Shown: one piece after another, positions 1 to 9,143 of the stretch
How the letters are laid out: each line of letters begins with the position of its first letter
How positions within the stretch are numbered: the stretch's first letter is position 1
Source: Methylotenera sp. L2L1
GTDB lineage: Bacteria > Pseudomonadota > Gammaproteobacteria > Burkholderiales > Methylophilaceae
Length of the DNA: 64,000 bases
Reading direction: 5' to 3'
Assembly: GCF_000744605.1 (NCBI RefSeq)
Contig: NZ_JQMG01000001.1
Span: 1,612,001-1,676,000 of the forward strand
Notes under the pieces: model-generated
The model's database searches: none
What the model saw: only the letters and a program-made list of their open reading frames with translations
Told to the model about the DNA's origin: nothing
Translations under genes and position numbers: made by a program

Positions 1-1442
1 CTTGCTGCACCAGCCGCCATAGGCGGTATACCGCGCAACTCAAAACGAGCTAAGGAGCGACAATCGCTGACCAGTTCGCGTTCACCTTGCACGACATGAA
101 CACTCATTGCGGTTTGACCATCTTTATAGGTGGTGAACTCTTGAGCACGTGCTATTGGCAATGTGCTATTACGATGAATGACTTTTTCTACAAGCCCGCC
201 CATGGTTTCTAGGCCTAAAGAGAGCGGGGTAACATCTAGAAGCAATAAATCATCATCACTCTTGTTGCCAGCCAGTATATTGGCTTGAATCGCGGCGCCT
301 AAGGCAACCACTTTATCTGGGTCTAAATTGGTGAGAGGCTCTTGTTGAAAATACTCTTGTACCGCGTGTCTAATATGCGGCATACGTGTAGCGCCACCGA
401 CAAGTACCACACCATTGATATCTTCAAGGCTAAGCTTGGCATCACGCATGGCTTTGCGAGTTGGCGATAAGGTTTTGCTAACAAGGTGCTCGGTGACTTC
501 TACTAGCTGAGGTGCAGTGAGGGTCACATCCACCAATGTACCGTTGCTTAATCTACATACAATTTGTGCTTCAAAGTTGTCAGTGAGCCATTCTTTGGCC
601 TGACGTGCTTTTGTGAGTAACAGTCTGGTATCTTCTTCGGTCAGTGGTGAGAAATTTGCATTACTTTCGCGTACTTTATCTAACACCCAGCAATAGATGC
701 GGTGGTCAAAGTCGTCGCCGCCAAGTGCTGCATCACCATTGGTAGCGAGTACCTCAAATACACCTTTAGATAAACGTAAGATAGAGACATCAAATGTGCC
801 GCCACCTAAATCGTAAATGACAAAAGTGCCTTCTGCGGCATTATCCAAGCCGTAGGCTACCGCAGCCGCTGTTGGTTCATTCAGTAAGCGTAATACATTT
901 AACCCAGCTAAACGCGCGGCATCTTTGGTGGCTTGGCGTTGTGCATCATCAAAGTAGGCCGGCACCGTAATCACTGCACCCACTAATTCTCCGCCTAGTG
1001 ATTTTTCTGCACGCGCTTTGAGAGATTTTAAGATTTCAGCTGAAATTTCAACTGGTGTTTTAAGCCCCGCACGCGTTTGCAGTTGTAAGCTACGAGTTGT
1101 CGTTGAGTCAGTGCCTTCTACAAATCGATATGGAATATGTGCTTTATTGGCGATGTCGTTCAAGCTACGACCCATAAAACGTTTGACTGATGTAATCGTG
1201 TTGATTGGGTCTTCGCTTTGGTGTGCTTGTGCTTCGTGGCCAACGACAATGTCCCCATTAGGCATATAGCGAACAACAGAGGGTAATAGCGCATGACCAA
1301 AGTCATCTTGCAAAACAGTGCTCATGCTACTGCGAACCGTCGCAATGAGTGAATTGGTGGTGCCTAAATCGATACCTACAGCGAGTCTGTGCTGATGTGG
1401 TGCGGCACTCATGCCAGGTTCTGAAATTTGGAGTAATGCCAT
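1..1442 (-). CDS. hscA: Fe-S assembly chaperone HscA (Hsp70 family), C-terminus cut by window edge
   Basis: Specialised Hsp70 that, with HscB, releases [2Fe-2S] clusters from IscU. My translation of the minus strand is open from the ATG at 1442 to the window edge, giving about 480 residues of a family that is usually near 620. The N-terminal ATPase motif IDLGTTNS, the phosphate-2 region [11 protein letters not shown] and the [11 protein letters not shown] signature are all present, and the substrate-binding domain begins with [17 protein letters not shown]. It is the last visible gene of the isc operon, 84 bp after hscB. A ferredoxin gene usually follows and would lie outside the window. Identity is secure from the motifs and the hscB neighbour. 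Confidence 0.95.
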   Translation of the reverse strand, partial: MALLQISEPGMSAAPHQHRLAVGIDLGTTNSLIATVRSSMSTVLQDDFGHALLPSVVRYMPNGDIVVGHEAQAHQSEDPINTITSVKRFMGRSLNDIANKAHIPYRFVEGTDSTTTRSLQLQTRAGLKTPVEISAEILKSLKARAEKSLGGELVGAVITVPAYFDDAQRQATKDAARLAGLNVLRLLNEPTAAAVAYGLDNAAEGTFVIYDLGGGTFDVSILRLSKGVFEVLATNGDAALGGDDFDHRIYCWVLDKVRESNANFSPLTEEDTRLLLTKARQAKEWLTDNFEAQIVCRLSNGTLVDVTLTAPQLVEVTEHLVSKTLSPTRKAMRDAKLSLEDINGVVLVGGATRMPHIRHAVQEYFQQEPLTNLDPDKVVALGAAIQANILAGNKSDDDLLLLDVTPLSLGLETMGGLVEKVIHRNSTLPIARAQEFTTYKDGQTAMSVHVVQGERELVSDCRSLARFELRGIPPMAAGAA

Positions 1443-1526
1443 AAGTTTACTAGTTGCTTATCTATTATTTGCTACATTTATGTAATTGCTACGCTGATGA
1501 TTTAACGGTTTTGATCATCCCGTTTT

Positions 1527-2063
1527 TTAATCATCTAATTGTTCAATGACTTGGTCAATGTCTGTACAAACCTTATCAATAAAAATAAGTTTACGTGTGA
1601 CGGCTGTTGCTGAAGTCAGGTCTTTATTAATGTCGAGTAACGCATGTAACTCGTTGATTAATGATTTTGTTTCACCCTTTAACTCGGCTGCGATTTCATC
1701 TAGCGCTGAGATGCTGCGTGCCATTTTTGCATCTTCAATGCGTTCACGCCATTCCATTTGCTGCATCAAGAAATCGGTAGGCATAGCAGTGTTAGTATCT
1801 GCGATAGCGTCTATACCATGCCGTTCCAGTATGTATTTAGCACGTTTTGCAGGGTTCTTTAACACGCTGTAAGCTTCATTAGCTGAAGTGGCCATTTGCA
1901 TGGCAGCGAGTTTTTCTGCTGCTGGCGCACTAACAAACCGGTCAGGGTGATGTGCTGATTGAGTTTTGCGGAAGTTGCTTTCTAAGGTGCTTACATCGAG
2001 GTCAAACTGTTCTGCAATCGCAAATAGTTCGAAATAGTTAATTGGTGTACTCTGCATGTGCAT
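1527..2063 (-). CDS. hscB: Fe-S assembly co-chaperone HscB (J-domain protein)
   Basis: J-protein partner of HscA that delivers loaded IscU and stimulates the HscA ATPase. 178 residues, the usual family size. An N-terminal J domain carries the HPD motif at residues 39-41, and the C-terminal helical domain (about 90-178) matches the IscU-binding region. The gene begins 6 bp after the iscA stop, so it is translated from the same message. ATG codons exist at residues 1 and 3, neither with a clear Shine-Dalgarno, which suggests coupling to iscA. Confidence 0.95.
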   Translation of the reverse strand: MHMQSTPINYFELFAIAEQFDLDVSTLESNFRKTQSAHHPDRFVSAPAAEKLAAMQMATSANEAYSVLKNPAKRAKYILERHGIDAIADTNTAMPTDFLMQQMEWRERIEDAKMARSISALDEIAAELKGETKSLINELHALLDINKDLTSATAVTRKLIFIDKVCTDIDQVIEQLDD

Positions 2064-2069
2064 CTATGT

Positions 2070-2393
2070 TTAAACAGTGAAGCTCTCACCACAGCCACAT
2101 TCATCTTTAACGTTAGGGTTGTTAAATTTGAAGCCTTCGTTCAAGCCTTCTTTAGTGAAGTCCAGCTCTGTACCATCGATGTAAACCAAGCTTTTTGGAT
2201 CGACAATGACTTTAACACCATGGCTCTCAAATGCAATATCTTCTGGCTGCATATCATCCACGAACTCAAGTGTGTAAGCCATGCCTGAGCAGCCTGTGGT
2301 TTTAACGCCCAAGCGCAGACCTACGCCTTTACCACGATTTGCAAGAAATTTTTCAACGCGGCTTGCCGCTGTTTCTGTGAGTGTAATTGCCAT
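2070..2393 (-). CDS. iscA: A-type iron-sulfur carrier IscA
   Basis: A-type carrier that passes Fe-S clusters to apo-proteins. 107 residues, with the three conserved cysteines at C35 (TGCSGMAY) and C99/C101 (ECGCGESF). It lies between iscU and hscB as in other proteobacterial isc operons. The 212-bp spacer separating it from iscU is unusually long for this operon and contains a hairpin (2472-2507), so dosage of iscA and downstream genes may differ from iscU. Confidence 0.95.
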   Translation of the reverse strand: MAITLTETAASRVEKFLANRGKGVGLRLGVKTTGCSGMAYTLEFVDDMQPEDIAFESHGVKVIVDPKSLVYIDGTELDFTKEGLNEGFKFNNPNVKDECGCGESFTV

Positions 2394-2471
2394 GGTTCTT
2401 AATTTGATCCTTTTAAACTACTATTTTATACCACAAAGCTACGTTATTTTTTAACGTACTTTTTTAGTCCC

Positions 2472-2507
2472 TGCAAGATGCAACAGTCGTATTTTTTGTA
2501 TCTTGCA
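2472..2507 (-). repeat. Inverted repeat in the iscU-iscA spacer
   Basis: Eight-base arms TGCAAGAT (2472-2479) and ATCTTGCA (2500-2507) enclose a 20-base loop with a run of T on the plus strand (A on the coding minus strand). This is not a classical terminator for the isc direction. It could be a processing or attenuation structure between iscU and iscA. The function is a guess; the complementarity is seen directly. Confidence 0.35.
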
Positions 2508-2605
2508 TGACTCGCTATATCAAGAAGTGGAACTCGCTTAGGGATCATCTTTCTCAGTTGATATCACTAAACTTGTGCGCTATGCTTCTTGCATAGCCCG
2601 CATGA

Positions 2606-3001
2606 CTAAGCTGTTTCTTTTGCCGCTTGTTTCGCTTTAATATCTGCAACAGCAGCTTTAATTGCATCTTCTGCTAGCACTGAGCAGTGAATTTTTACTG
2701 GTGGCAATGCAAGCTCTTCTGCGATTTCAGAGTTCTTAATGGCATAAGCTTCTTCAATGGTTCTACCTTTTAGCCACTCTGTCACTAATGAGCTAGAAGC
2801 AATTGCAGAGCCGCAGCCATAAGTTTTAAACTTTGCGTCCTCAATAATGCCGCTATCATTCACTTTAATCATCAGCTTCATCACGTCGCCACAAGCTGGC
2901 GCGCCCACCATACCAGTGCCTACTTGCGGGTCGTTTTTATCTAGTGAGCCAACATTACGCGGGTTCTCGTAGTGATCTAATACTTTGTCTGAATATGCCA
3001 T
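2606..3001 (-). CDS. iscU: Fe-S cluster scaffold IscU
   Basis: Scaffold on which IscS-derived sulfur and iron are assembled into [2Fe-2S]. Starting at the ATG at 3001, preceded by AGGAG, gives 131 residues beginning MAYSDKVLDHYENP; a start 12 codons upstream is possible but lacks family similarity. Ligand cysteines are C37 (ACGDV), the YGCGSAIASSS cysteine and HCSVLAEDA. The LPPVK motif recognised by HscA stands just before the third cysteine. Co-directional with iscS and iscA. Confidence 0.96.
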   Translation of the reverse strand: MAYSDKVLDHYENPRNVGSLDKNDPQVGTGMVGAPACGDVMKLMIKVNDSGIIEDAKFKTYGCGSAIASSSLVTEWLKGRTIEEAYAIKNSEIAEELALPPVKIHCSVLAEDAIKAAVADIKAKQAAKETA

Positions 3002-3187
3002 CTTAGTTCTCCTTTGTGTGTTTGAAATACATCGCAAACTCGGTGTTGACTACGCTTCGCCGTACTAACCGTAATGTCCTCAGCTTGTCGCCTTGATTTT
3101 GCTTCCTATTTCAAACGCTTGTATTATTTCTTGAAACATTTATAAAAAACGTTCACTTTCTATTATGACTAGGCTGAAGTGCATGAA

Positions 3188-3227
3188 GTTTAGTTTTTCT
3201 AAACGAATGCGCTGACAACAAAGTCAG
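3188..3227 (-). repeat. Two small hairpins in the iscS-iscU spacer
   Basis: The 244-bp spacer between iscS and iscU holds GTTTAG/CTAAAC around a five-base loop (3188-3204) and CTGAC/GTCAG around a six-base loop (3212-3227). Both lie just downstream of the iscS stop codon in the direction of transcription. They could stabilise or process the transcript between iscS and iscU. There is no long U-tract, so they are not convincing terminators. Confidence 0.3.
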
Positions 3228-3245
3228 GGAAGCAAAGAACGTTTT

Positions 3246-4499
3246 TTAATGTGCTGCCCATTCTACTTTTGATAGATCCACACCATCTTTAAACATTTCC
3301 CAAAGTGGTGAGAGTTCTCTTAATTTATCAATCTTGCCCTTCATTAAACTGATCGTGTAATCAACATCTTCATCTGTTGTGAAGCGGCCAATTGAGAAGC
3401 GGATTGAGCTGTGTGCCAACTCATCGCTACGGCCAAGTGCGCGTAGCACATAGCTAGGCTCAAGGCTGGCTGATGTACATGCTGAACCGCTAGATACTGC
3501 AATGCCCTTAACTGCCATAATGAGAGATTCACCTTCAACATAGTTAAAACTGATGTTTAAGTTGTGCGGTACACGTTGTTCTAGATCGCCATTGACGTAA
3601 ACTTCTTCAATATTTTGTAGACCATTGAGTAGTTTGTCACGTAAGCGACGGATGCGAATGTTTTCTTCATCCATCTCTTCGCGCGCGATACGGAATGCTT
3701 CGCCCATACCAACAATTTGGTGTGTTGCTAATGTACCTGAACGCATACCACGCTCATGACCGCCACCGTGCATTTGTGCCTCAATACGGATACGTGGTTT
3801 ACGACGCACGTACAAAGCACCAACGCCTTTAGGGCCGTAGGTTTTATGTGCACTGAAGCTCATTAAATCTACTGGCAATTTTTCTAAATCAATATGTACT
3901 TTGCCTGTTGCTTGCGCTGCATCTACATGGAAAATAATGCCGTTTTCACGGCAAATATTACCAATCGCGGTGATGTCTTGTATCACACCAATTTCATTGT
4001 TCACTAACATCACAGACGCCAGCACTGTGTCAGGACGGATAGCCGCTTTGAATTTTTCTAAATCCAGTAAGCCGCTTGGCTCTGGGTCTAGGTAAGTTGC
4101 TTCAAAGCCTTGGCGTTCTAATTCACGCACGGTATCAATCACCGCTTTATGCTCAGTGGTCACCGTAATAATATGCTTACCCTTGGCTGAGTAAAAATTG
4201 GCAGCACCTTTAATAGCAAGATTATTAGATTCTGTCGCGCCTGATGTCCATACGATTTCACGCGGGTCAGCGCCTACTAGTTTAGCGACCTCTTCACGTG
4301 CGTTTTCTACTGCTTTTTCTGCTGTCCAGCCATATGGATGACTACGTGAAGCTGGATTGCCAAAATGTTCTGTAATGAATGGAATCATTTTTGCGGCAAC
4401 GCGAGGATCTACAGGCGTAGTGGCTGAGTAATCCAAATAAATTGGATGAAGGTCATGCTCTGAGCCTTTCAATACTTGCATTTCAATTGATGCTGACAT
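3246..4499 (-). CDS. iscS: Cysteine desulfurase IscS
   Basis: PLP enzyme converting cysteine to alanine and passing persulfide sulfur to IscU and tRNA-thiolation proteins. 417 residues; the PLP lysine is K219 ([10 protein letters not shown]) and the catalytic cysteine is C341 in the flexible loop [14 protein letters not shown]. The core begins [13 protein letters not shown], as in housekeeping IscS, after a leader about 15 residues longer than in E. coli. AAGGA lies upstream of the chosen ATG. A second, more divergent desulfurase gene stands just upstream; this one is the IscU partner by similarity and adjacency. Confidence 0.96.
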   Translation of the reverse strand: MSASIEMQVLKGSEHDLHPIYLDYSATTPVDPRVAAKMIPFITEHFGNPASRSHPYGWTAEKAVENAREEVAKLVGADPREIVWTSGATESNNLAIKGAANFYSAKGKHIITVTTEHKAVIDTVRELERQGFEATYLDPEPSGLLDLEKFKAAIRPDTVLASVMLVNNEIGVIQDITAIGNICRENGIIFHVDAAQATGKVHIDLEKLPVDLMSFSAHKTYGPKGVGALYVRRKPRIRIEAQMHGGGHERGMRSGTLATHQIVGMGEAFRIAREEMDEENIRIRRLRDKLLNGLQNIEEVYVNGDLEQRVPHNLNISFNYVEGESLIMAVKGIAVSSGSACTSASLEPSYVLRALGRSDELAHSSIRFSIGRFTTDEDVDYTISLMKGKIDKLRELSPLWEMFKDGVDLSKVEWAAH

Positions 4500-4552
4500 T
4501 TCTTAATTATCCTTACCAGTTACGTTATATATTCATTGTTGGTGCAGGCGGC

Positions 4553-5698
4553 TTAGGCTGCCACACCAGTGAGCTGTTTTAATCTCAAAATTTCATTTTT
4601 AAGCGCGGTTAAAAAATCTGTTACCTGCAATACGGTGTTGTGGGCGCCAAAGCTGACACGCACTGCGCCACGCGCTAGATCTGGCTTAATGCCCATTGCC
4701 AGCAATACATGGCTAGGTTCAGTGCTGTCGCTTGAACACGCCGAGCCGCTCGCAACCGCAAAACCCTTACGGTCTAGTGCCGTCACCAACGTTTCGCCTT
4801 CAATACCATCTAATGCAAAGAAGCTGGTATTGGGTATGCGTGTTGCATTGCTGCTAAACACCGTGATGTTGAGCGATTTTAATCCATGCTCGAATTCATT
4901 ACGTAACATTTGTGTGTGGCTATTAAAATGCGCTAAGTTTGCTATTGCAAGCTCACATGCCATCCCAAAGCCAACGATTGCTGCAGCGTTTTCTGTGCCG
5001 CTACGTAAACCACGTTCTTGGCCGCCACCGTGTAATAGCGGCTGTATATCTACACGTTTATCTAAAATCAGTGCTGCTGCGCCTTGTGGGCCATGAATCT
5101 TATGGCTTGAGACTGTCATCGCATGCACGTTTAACTCAGTAAAGTTAACCGGTATTTTACCTAATCCCTGCACTGCATCGGTATGCATAAAAGCGCCTGC
5201 TTTACGCGAGATTTCAGCAATTTCGGCAATGTTCTGAATGACACCGGTTTCGTTATTCGCGAGCATCACAGATACAACGCTGGTCGGTGTTTGTAGCTGT
5301 TGCTGTAACTGTGCAACTGATAGCACGCCATGTGCATTTACACCAATTTCATTGCTTAACCATCCAGCTTGCTGCATTGCTTTTGCTGGCCGCGATACGC
5401 AAGGGTGCTCAATGGCGCTATGTAAAATCTGGCTGCCTACATGGTTAGCGGCAATACCTTTTACTGCAAAATTATTCGCTTCAGTGCCTGAAGCGGTAAA
5501 GACCACTTGCGAAGCGTAAGCGCCACAGGCTTCAGCCACTTGTGTTCTTGCGTGCTCGACCGCATCTCGCGCTGATCTGCCAAATATATGGCGGCTTGTT
5601 GGGTTGCCACTTTGGTTTTGCATCCATGGCAACATGCTTTCTAGCACGCGCTGATCAAGTGCTGTTGTCGCGTTATGATCTAAATAGATGCTGGCCAT
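4553..5698 (-). CDS. Second cysteine desulfurase, NifS/IscS-like
   Basis: A distinct 381-residue class V aminotransferase-fold desulfurase between iscR and iscS. It keeps the PLP lysine K200 (VSSHKIHGPQG), the substrate-binding LRSGTEN segment and the catalytic loop SGSACSSDSTEPSHV with C321. The core differs from the neighbouring IscS throughout, so this is an old paralogue and not a recent duplication. It follows iscR by 20 bp and is followed by iscS after 53 bp, so it should be under IscR control. Whether it feeds IscU, a tRNA-thiolation enzyme or another acceptor cannot be told from sequence. Confidence 0.9.
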   Translation of the reverse strand: MASIYLDHNATTALDQRVLESMLPWMQNQSGNPTSRHIFGRSARDAVEHARTQVAEACGAYASQVVFTASGTEANNFAVKGIAANHVGSQILHSAIEHPCVSRPAKAMQQAGWLSNEIGVNAHGVLSVAQLQQQLQTPTSVVSVMLANNETGVIQNIAEIAEISRKAGAFMHTDAVQGLGKIPVNFTELNVHAMTVSSHKIHGPQGAAALILDKRVDIQPLLHGGGQERGLRSGTENAAAIVGFGMACELAIANLAHFNSHTQMLRNEFEHGLKSLNITVFSSNATRIPNTSFFALDGIEGETLVTALDRKGFAVASGSACSSDSTEPSHVLLAMGIKPDLARGAVRVSFGAHNTVLQVTDFLTALKNEILRLKQLTGVAA

Positions 5699-5718
5699 GG
5701 GTTTAACCTAATCAAACC

Positions 5719-6246
5719 TTAGTTGGCAACAGCTGTTGCTGTATTAACCACCACACTTTTTTCATGTGTGTTAGCTTTTTCATGAGTGCCAGTACAGTTA
5801 CGCGGTGTGATTAATATTTTTTGACCACTTTGTTGTGATGCCACCATGTCTGCAAGGGTGACGCCTGCCAAGTATTCTAAAATCTTAGTGTTAAGCGAAG
5901 ACCAAAGGTCATGTGTCATGCAACGGCCTTCATCACGGCAGTTTTCATGGCCACCGCATTGCGTTGCATCAATTTGTTCATCGACTGCATTAATAATCTC
6001 AGCCACTGAGATATCGGCATAACTCTTAGCTAGATTATAGCCACCACCCGGTCCACGAATGCTTTTGACTAGACCTTGTCTGCGTAAGCGACTGAACAAC
6101 TGCTCTAAATACGAGAGTGATATATCTTGGCGCTCGCTAATGCCAGCAAGTGTCACTGGTTTAGTGTCTGGTGCGTCTTTTGTCTCGTTGATCGCTAGAT
6201 CCAACATTGCTGTCACAGCAAATCGACCTTTAGTGGTTAATCGCAT
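5719..6246 (-). CDS. iscR: Rrf2-family Fe-S regulator IscR
   Basis: [2Fe-2S]-sensing repressor of the isc operon. 175 residues. The N-terminal winged helix-turn-helix starts MRLTTKGRFAVTAMLDLA. The cluster ligands are in the segment QCGGHENCRDEGRC followed by MTH, which gives three cysteines and the conserved histidine. The C-terminal 35 residues are an extra tail. First gene of the isc run, with its own promoter and a type 1 IscR operator directly upstream, which indicates negative autoregulation. Confidence 0.96.
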   Translation of the reverse strand: MRLTTKGRFAVTAMLDLAINETKDAPDTKPVTLAGISERQDISLSYLEQLFSRLRRQGLVKSIRGPGGGYNLAKSYADISVAEIINAVDEQIDATQCGGHENCRDEGRCMTHDLWSSLNTKILEYLAGVTLADMVASQQSGQKILITPRNCTGTHEKANTHEKSVVVNTATAVAN

Positions 6247-6281
6247 AGTATTTTAGTGAGTTAAGTATCATGAGTGAGCGA

Positions 6282-6310
6282 ATTGTATAATTCCTTACAA
6301 TTTTAGTCAA
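6282..6310 (-). promoter_or_regulatory. Sigma-70 promoter of iscR and the isc operon
   Basis: On the minus strand the -35 box TTGACT (6305-6310) and -10 box TACAAT (6282-6287) are separated by exactly 17 bp. The expected start is about 30 bp upstream of the iscR ATG. The match to sigma-70 consensus is strong, and the promoter is overlapped by the IscR site at 6290-6314. Confidence 0.75.
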
Positions 6311-6314
6311 CTAT
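6290..6314 (-). promoter_or_regulatory. Type 1 IscR operator
   Basis: The 25-bp element begins ATAGTTGACTAAAAT on the minus strand and agrees at about 22 of 25 positions with the E. coli type 1 consensus for [2Fe-2S]-IscR. It covers the -35 box and most of the spacer, so bound holo-IscR would block RNA polymerase. The match is read by eye and occupancy is inferred. Confidence 0.7.
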
Positions 6315-6390
6315 TATGCATTTCAGTTCATGGATGCTGAGTTTAGTTTTAACGTCTCATCATTGCGTCTAAATTGTCAGGTACTTTTGG

Positions 6391-7140
6391 TTATGGCTTG
6401 CTGTTTGTGGCCGGAACATTAAAAGCTTCTGCCACTTCAGTATCACTATGCTCGTCTGTATTTAGGCGTGCCAGCTGTGCTTGTAGCTCAGTAATGGCCT
6501 GATCTTGCTTTGACGCATGGTCGAGCAGTGAGTGTATTGCTTTAATCATGGGGTCATTTTCGTCATTACCAACTGCATAAGCGGCAAATCCAATTTTCTG
6601 CGCTGTTTCTTCGCGTTTCTTTGATTTTTCTTCTTCTAAAATACGTGCAGGGATACCCACAGCAGTTGCATTTGCTGGCACATCCTTGACGACAACGGCA
6701 TTAGAGCCGATTTTTGCGCCTTCACCGATGGTGATAGGGCCTAATACTTTAGCGCCCGCACCAATCACTACGCCAGCTTCTAATGTTGGGTGACGTTTGC
6801 CTTTGTTCCATGAAGTACCGCCCAGCGTTACGCCATGGTACAAGGTACAGTCGTTGCCAATAATCGCGGTTTCGCCGATGACAACACCCATGCCGTGGTC
6901 GATAAACACGCGACGTCCTATTGTTGCACCAGGGTGAATCTCAATGCCAGTGAACCAGCGCCCTATATGTGACAAAAAACGACCGAGCCAGAAAAAGTTA
7001 GCTTTCCATAGCCAATGGCTCAAGCGGTGCATCAGTAGCGCATGCACGCCAGGATAGGTGGTTAAAATCTCCCAATGTGTACGAGCCGCAGGGTCGCGCT
7101 CGAAAACGATAGAAATATCTTCTTTGATGTGGTCAAACAT
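6391..7140 (-). CDS. cysE: Serine O-acetyltransferase CysE
   Basis: Makes O-acetylserine, the carbon precursor of cysteine. The start is placed at the ATG at 7140 ([19 protein letters not shown]), giving 249 residues; a TTG 17 codons upstream has no family support. The N-terminal helical domain is followed by a left-handed beta-helix of hexapeptide repeats (about 75-185) with the catalytic [11 protein letters not shown] and [16 protein letters not shown] segments. The C-terminal 60 residues are a long charged tail. It lies just upstream of iscR, linking cysteine supply with cysteine desulfuration. Confidence 0.94.
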   Translation of the reverse strand: MFDHIKEDISIVFERDPAARTHWEILTTYPGVHALLMHRLSHWLWKANFFWLGRFLSHIGRWFTGIEIHPGATIGRRVFIDHGMGVVIGETAIIGNDCTLYHGVTLGGTSWNKGKRHPTLEAGVVIGAGAKVLGPITIGEGAKIGSNAVVVKDVPANATAVGIPARILEEEKSKKREETAQKIGFAAYAVGNDENDPMIKAIHSLLDHASKQDQAITELQAQLARLNTDEHSDTEVAEAFNVPATNSKP

Positions 7141-7246
7141 GTGGTTTGGCAGTGATTTTAAATAGGACGTAATTATGCCATAAATCAACAATGGTTGACT
7201 AATTTACTAGGGCTCTGGTGTCGGTAGATAATTTGCTAATGCACGT

Positions 7247-8299
7247 TTAGCATTGGCTGGTTTGGCAATCATTGCCTGTTGCAATACCTAGTTTCTCATT
7301 CAGTTGGTTGGCAGCATCTTTGTCTAACAGATCAAGAAGCGTCGCGGTTTTGATGGCTTCATCCTTGTTGCCAGATTCTGCTGCAATCATGCCCAAATGT
7401 AATAAAGCATTAGCATGATGTTTGTTTTCTGCATAAATTTGACCAAAATGCTGTTCAGCTTTTTTTGTCTCTTTAAGGTTGTATTCGGCAATCGCCAAGT
7501 AATTAAGTGCTTCACTTGTTTTTGGTTCTAATTGCAACCATTCGGTGGAAAGTTTTTTAAGGGCAACCCAATCTTTAGTTTGATATGGCTGAATCACACG
7601 CATAAAGTAAGGGCGTTGCTCTTCAGGCGCGTCCCAAAAAGGTAATTCACCTTTAGTGTTGATAGCAATCTCAGGCTGTTTTAATAGGTTTTTAATCCAT
7701 TCAACTGGCATGTTGTAGTAAAACGCGTTTCGCCCAGGGCTTTTTAGGGTGATGATGCCAACAAGCTTGCCGTCATCACTAAACATAGCCCCACCACTGG
7801 CTCCTAATCTAAAGTCGTTGTTAGTGCGGATAATCACGCTGTCATCCATTGGGTATAGCGCTTTAACCGCACCATAGGTGGTGAGCGGCCTAGGGGAGTT
7901 GTTGGGAAAGCTGATGGTAAACACAGACTGTTCATACTGCAAACTGGTGCTTTCACCTAATGTTGCAACGGTTGTGTTTAGGCCGTCAAAGCCGACAATA
8001 CATAGGTCATGCTCCCAGTCGGCTTTTAGGTTAACCGCCCTGTGACTTTCACCAAATTTAATGACGTTAATGGCATGGGCATTGGCAACGACATGGCAAT
8101 TAGTGACCACTTGGTCTTTAGCGACTACTACGCCGGAGCCTACACCATAGTGACCATTAGGGAGTATGACGCGAATTTTGACAACACTGGATTTGAGCGC
8201 ATAGACTAAGTCATCTGGTGGAGTTGCATATACAGTGTTGTTGGTGAAAATGCAGCTAATGCTAAGTATAAAACCAAGGCCAAGTGTCAGTGTGCGCAT
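7247..8299 (-). CDS. Secreted trypsin-like serine protease with C-terminal TPR-like repeats
   Basis: 350 residues with a signal peptide ending near VYA-TPP (about residue 25). The trypsin-fold triad is visible: H69 in VTNCHVVA, D98 in WEHDLCIVGF and S168 in RLGASGGAMF. From about residue 230 the sequence becomes helical, with TPR-like spacing (EALNYLAIAEYNLKETKKA, ALLHLGMIAAESGN). A periplasmic HtrA-like role without a PDZ domain is likely, but the substrate is unknown. It sits between cysE and a pilin-like gene, where related genomes commonly have trmJ next to cysE, so it looks like an insertion into a conserved block. Confidence 0.85.
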   Translation of the reverse strand: MRTLTLGLGFILSISCIFTNNTVYATPPDDLVYALKSSVVKIRVILPNGHYGVGSGVVVAKDQVVTNCHVVANAHAINVIKFGESHRAVNLKADWEHDLCIVGFDGLNTTVATLGESTSLQYEQSVFTISFPNNSPRPLTTYGAVKALYPMDDSVIIRTNNDFRLGASGGAMFSDDGKLVGIITLKSPGRNAFYYNMPVEWIKNLLKQPEIAINTKGELPFWDAPEEQRPYFMRVIQPYQTKDWVALKKLSTEWLQLEPKTSEALNYLAIAEYNLKETKKAEQHFGQIYAENKHHANALLHLGMIAAESGNKDEAIKTATLLDLLDKDAANQLNEKLGIATGNDCQTSQC

Positions 8300-8438
8300 C
8301 AGAGAATCTCCAAAAAATGGATAAAGCTTGAGAGTGCTATTTTTGTAAGAGAATGTTGATAAGGAAAAGTTCTATTAAGGCAGACAAAACAATTAGTTAG
8401 TATTGTTTAAGCCGAAGTGTGAATTTTCTTTTTTTAAT

Positions 8439-9023
8439 TTAGCAGCCACTGGTATGTGCGGTAACAACAGGCGTGCCACTGCCGTTGTAACGATATTGGA
8501 CTGCACATTGGTTAGGCGAGGTTGCAGATTCAACTCTCCAGCCAGCATCTCCACTAGGGATGCTGGAATTGCCAAATCCGTAAAAAGTCAGGCCATTATT
8601 TTCAATGGCAGCATTGCTTAAATAACATCCAGCGGTTGGGACGATAAAGCCTTGTTGTAAAACGCCTATGCCATCACACCAGCGGTCTGGATAGCGATTC
8701 CAAAGTCTGACATCGGTGTTATCAGCCAGTTTGACCCAAGTGATGTTTGCTTGTTGGCCTGCAGAACCAATACCTTTGATCATTACTTGGCCTTCTACCA
8801 GATGTAATGAGCTTCGCACTGATCCTGCTAGGCTTTGTATGGCCGCAACTCTTGCATCTCTACCTAGATTGATGAATTTTGGTAATGTGGTTGAGGCGAG
8901 AACTCCCAATATGACAATCACTACAACTAATTCGACTAACGTAAAGCCTCGTTGTACATAGAAGAGGCTGTTAATATTGTTTTGTGGAATCTTAATTAAA
9001 TTTTTATTAGATTTTTTATACAT
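8439..9023 (-). CDS. Type IV pilin-like / MSHA-type pilin subunit
   Basis: Class III signal: a basic leader ends QRG, followed by FTLVELVVVIVILGVLASTTLPKF with the glutamate at mature position 5, so PilD would cleave after the glycine. The segment PKFINLGRDARVAAIQ resembles MSHA pilin. The C-terminal globular domain has cysteine pairs, including a final C-terminal cysteine, typical of a pilin D-loop disulfide. The ATG at 9023 gives 194 residues with a 26-residue leader; a TTG further upstream is less likely. No other pilus gene is nearby, so this is an orphan subunit. Confidence 0.82.
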   Translation of the reverse strand: MYKKSNKNLIKIPQNNINSLFYVQRGFTLVELVVVIVILGVLASTTLPKFINLGRDARVAAIQSLAGSVRSSLHLVEGQVMIKGIGSAGQQANITWVKLADNTDVRLWNRYPDRWCDGIGVLQQGFIVPTAGCYLSNAAIENNGLTFYGFGNSSIPSGDAGWRVESATSPNQCAVQYRYNGSGTPVVTAHTSGC

Positions 9024-9143
9024 ATTCCCAATGACGAACTGAACGGTACATATTTTAATTCTCAAATATTTCAACCAGTTAATGTCCGGAGATTGTTGTT
9101 ACGATAGTAAAACTATACTTTTTTATTCAAAAGAGTTGGTGGT

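Noticed and set aside
4569-5096. 175-codon frame antisense to the second cysteine desulfurase
   Set aside because: It is a codon shadow of a gene with complete PLP and cysteine motifs.
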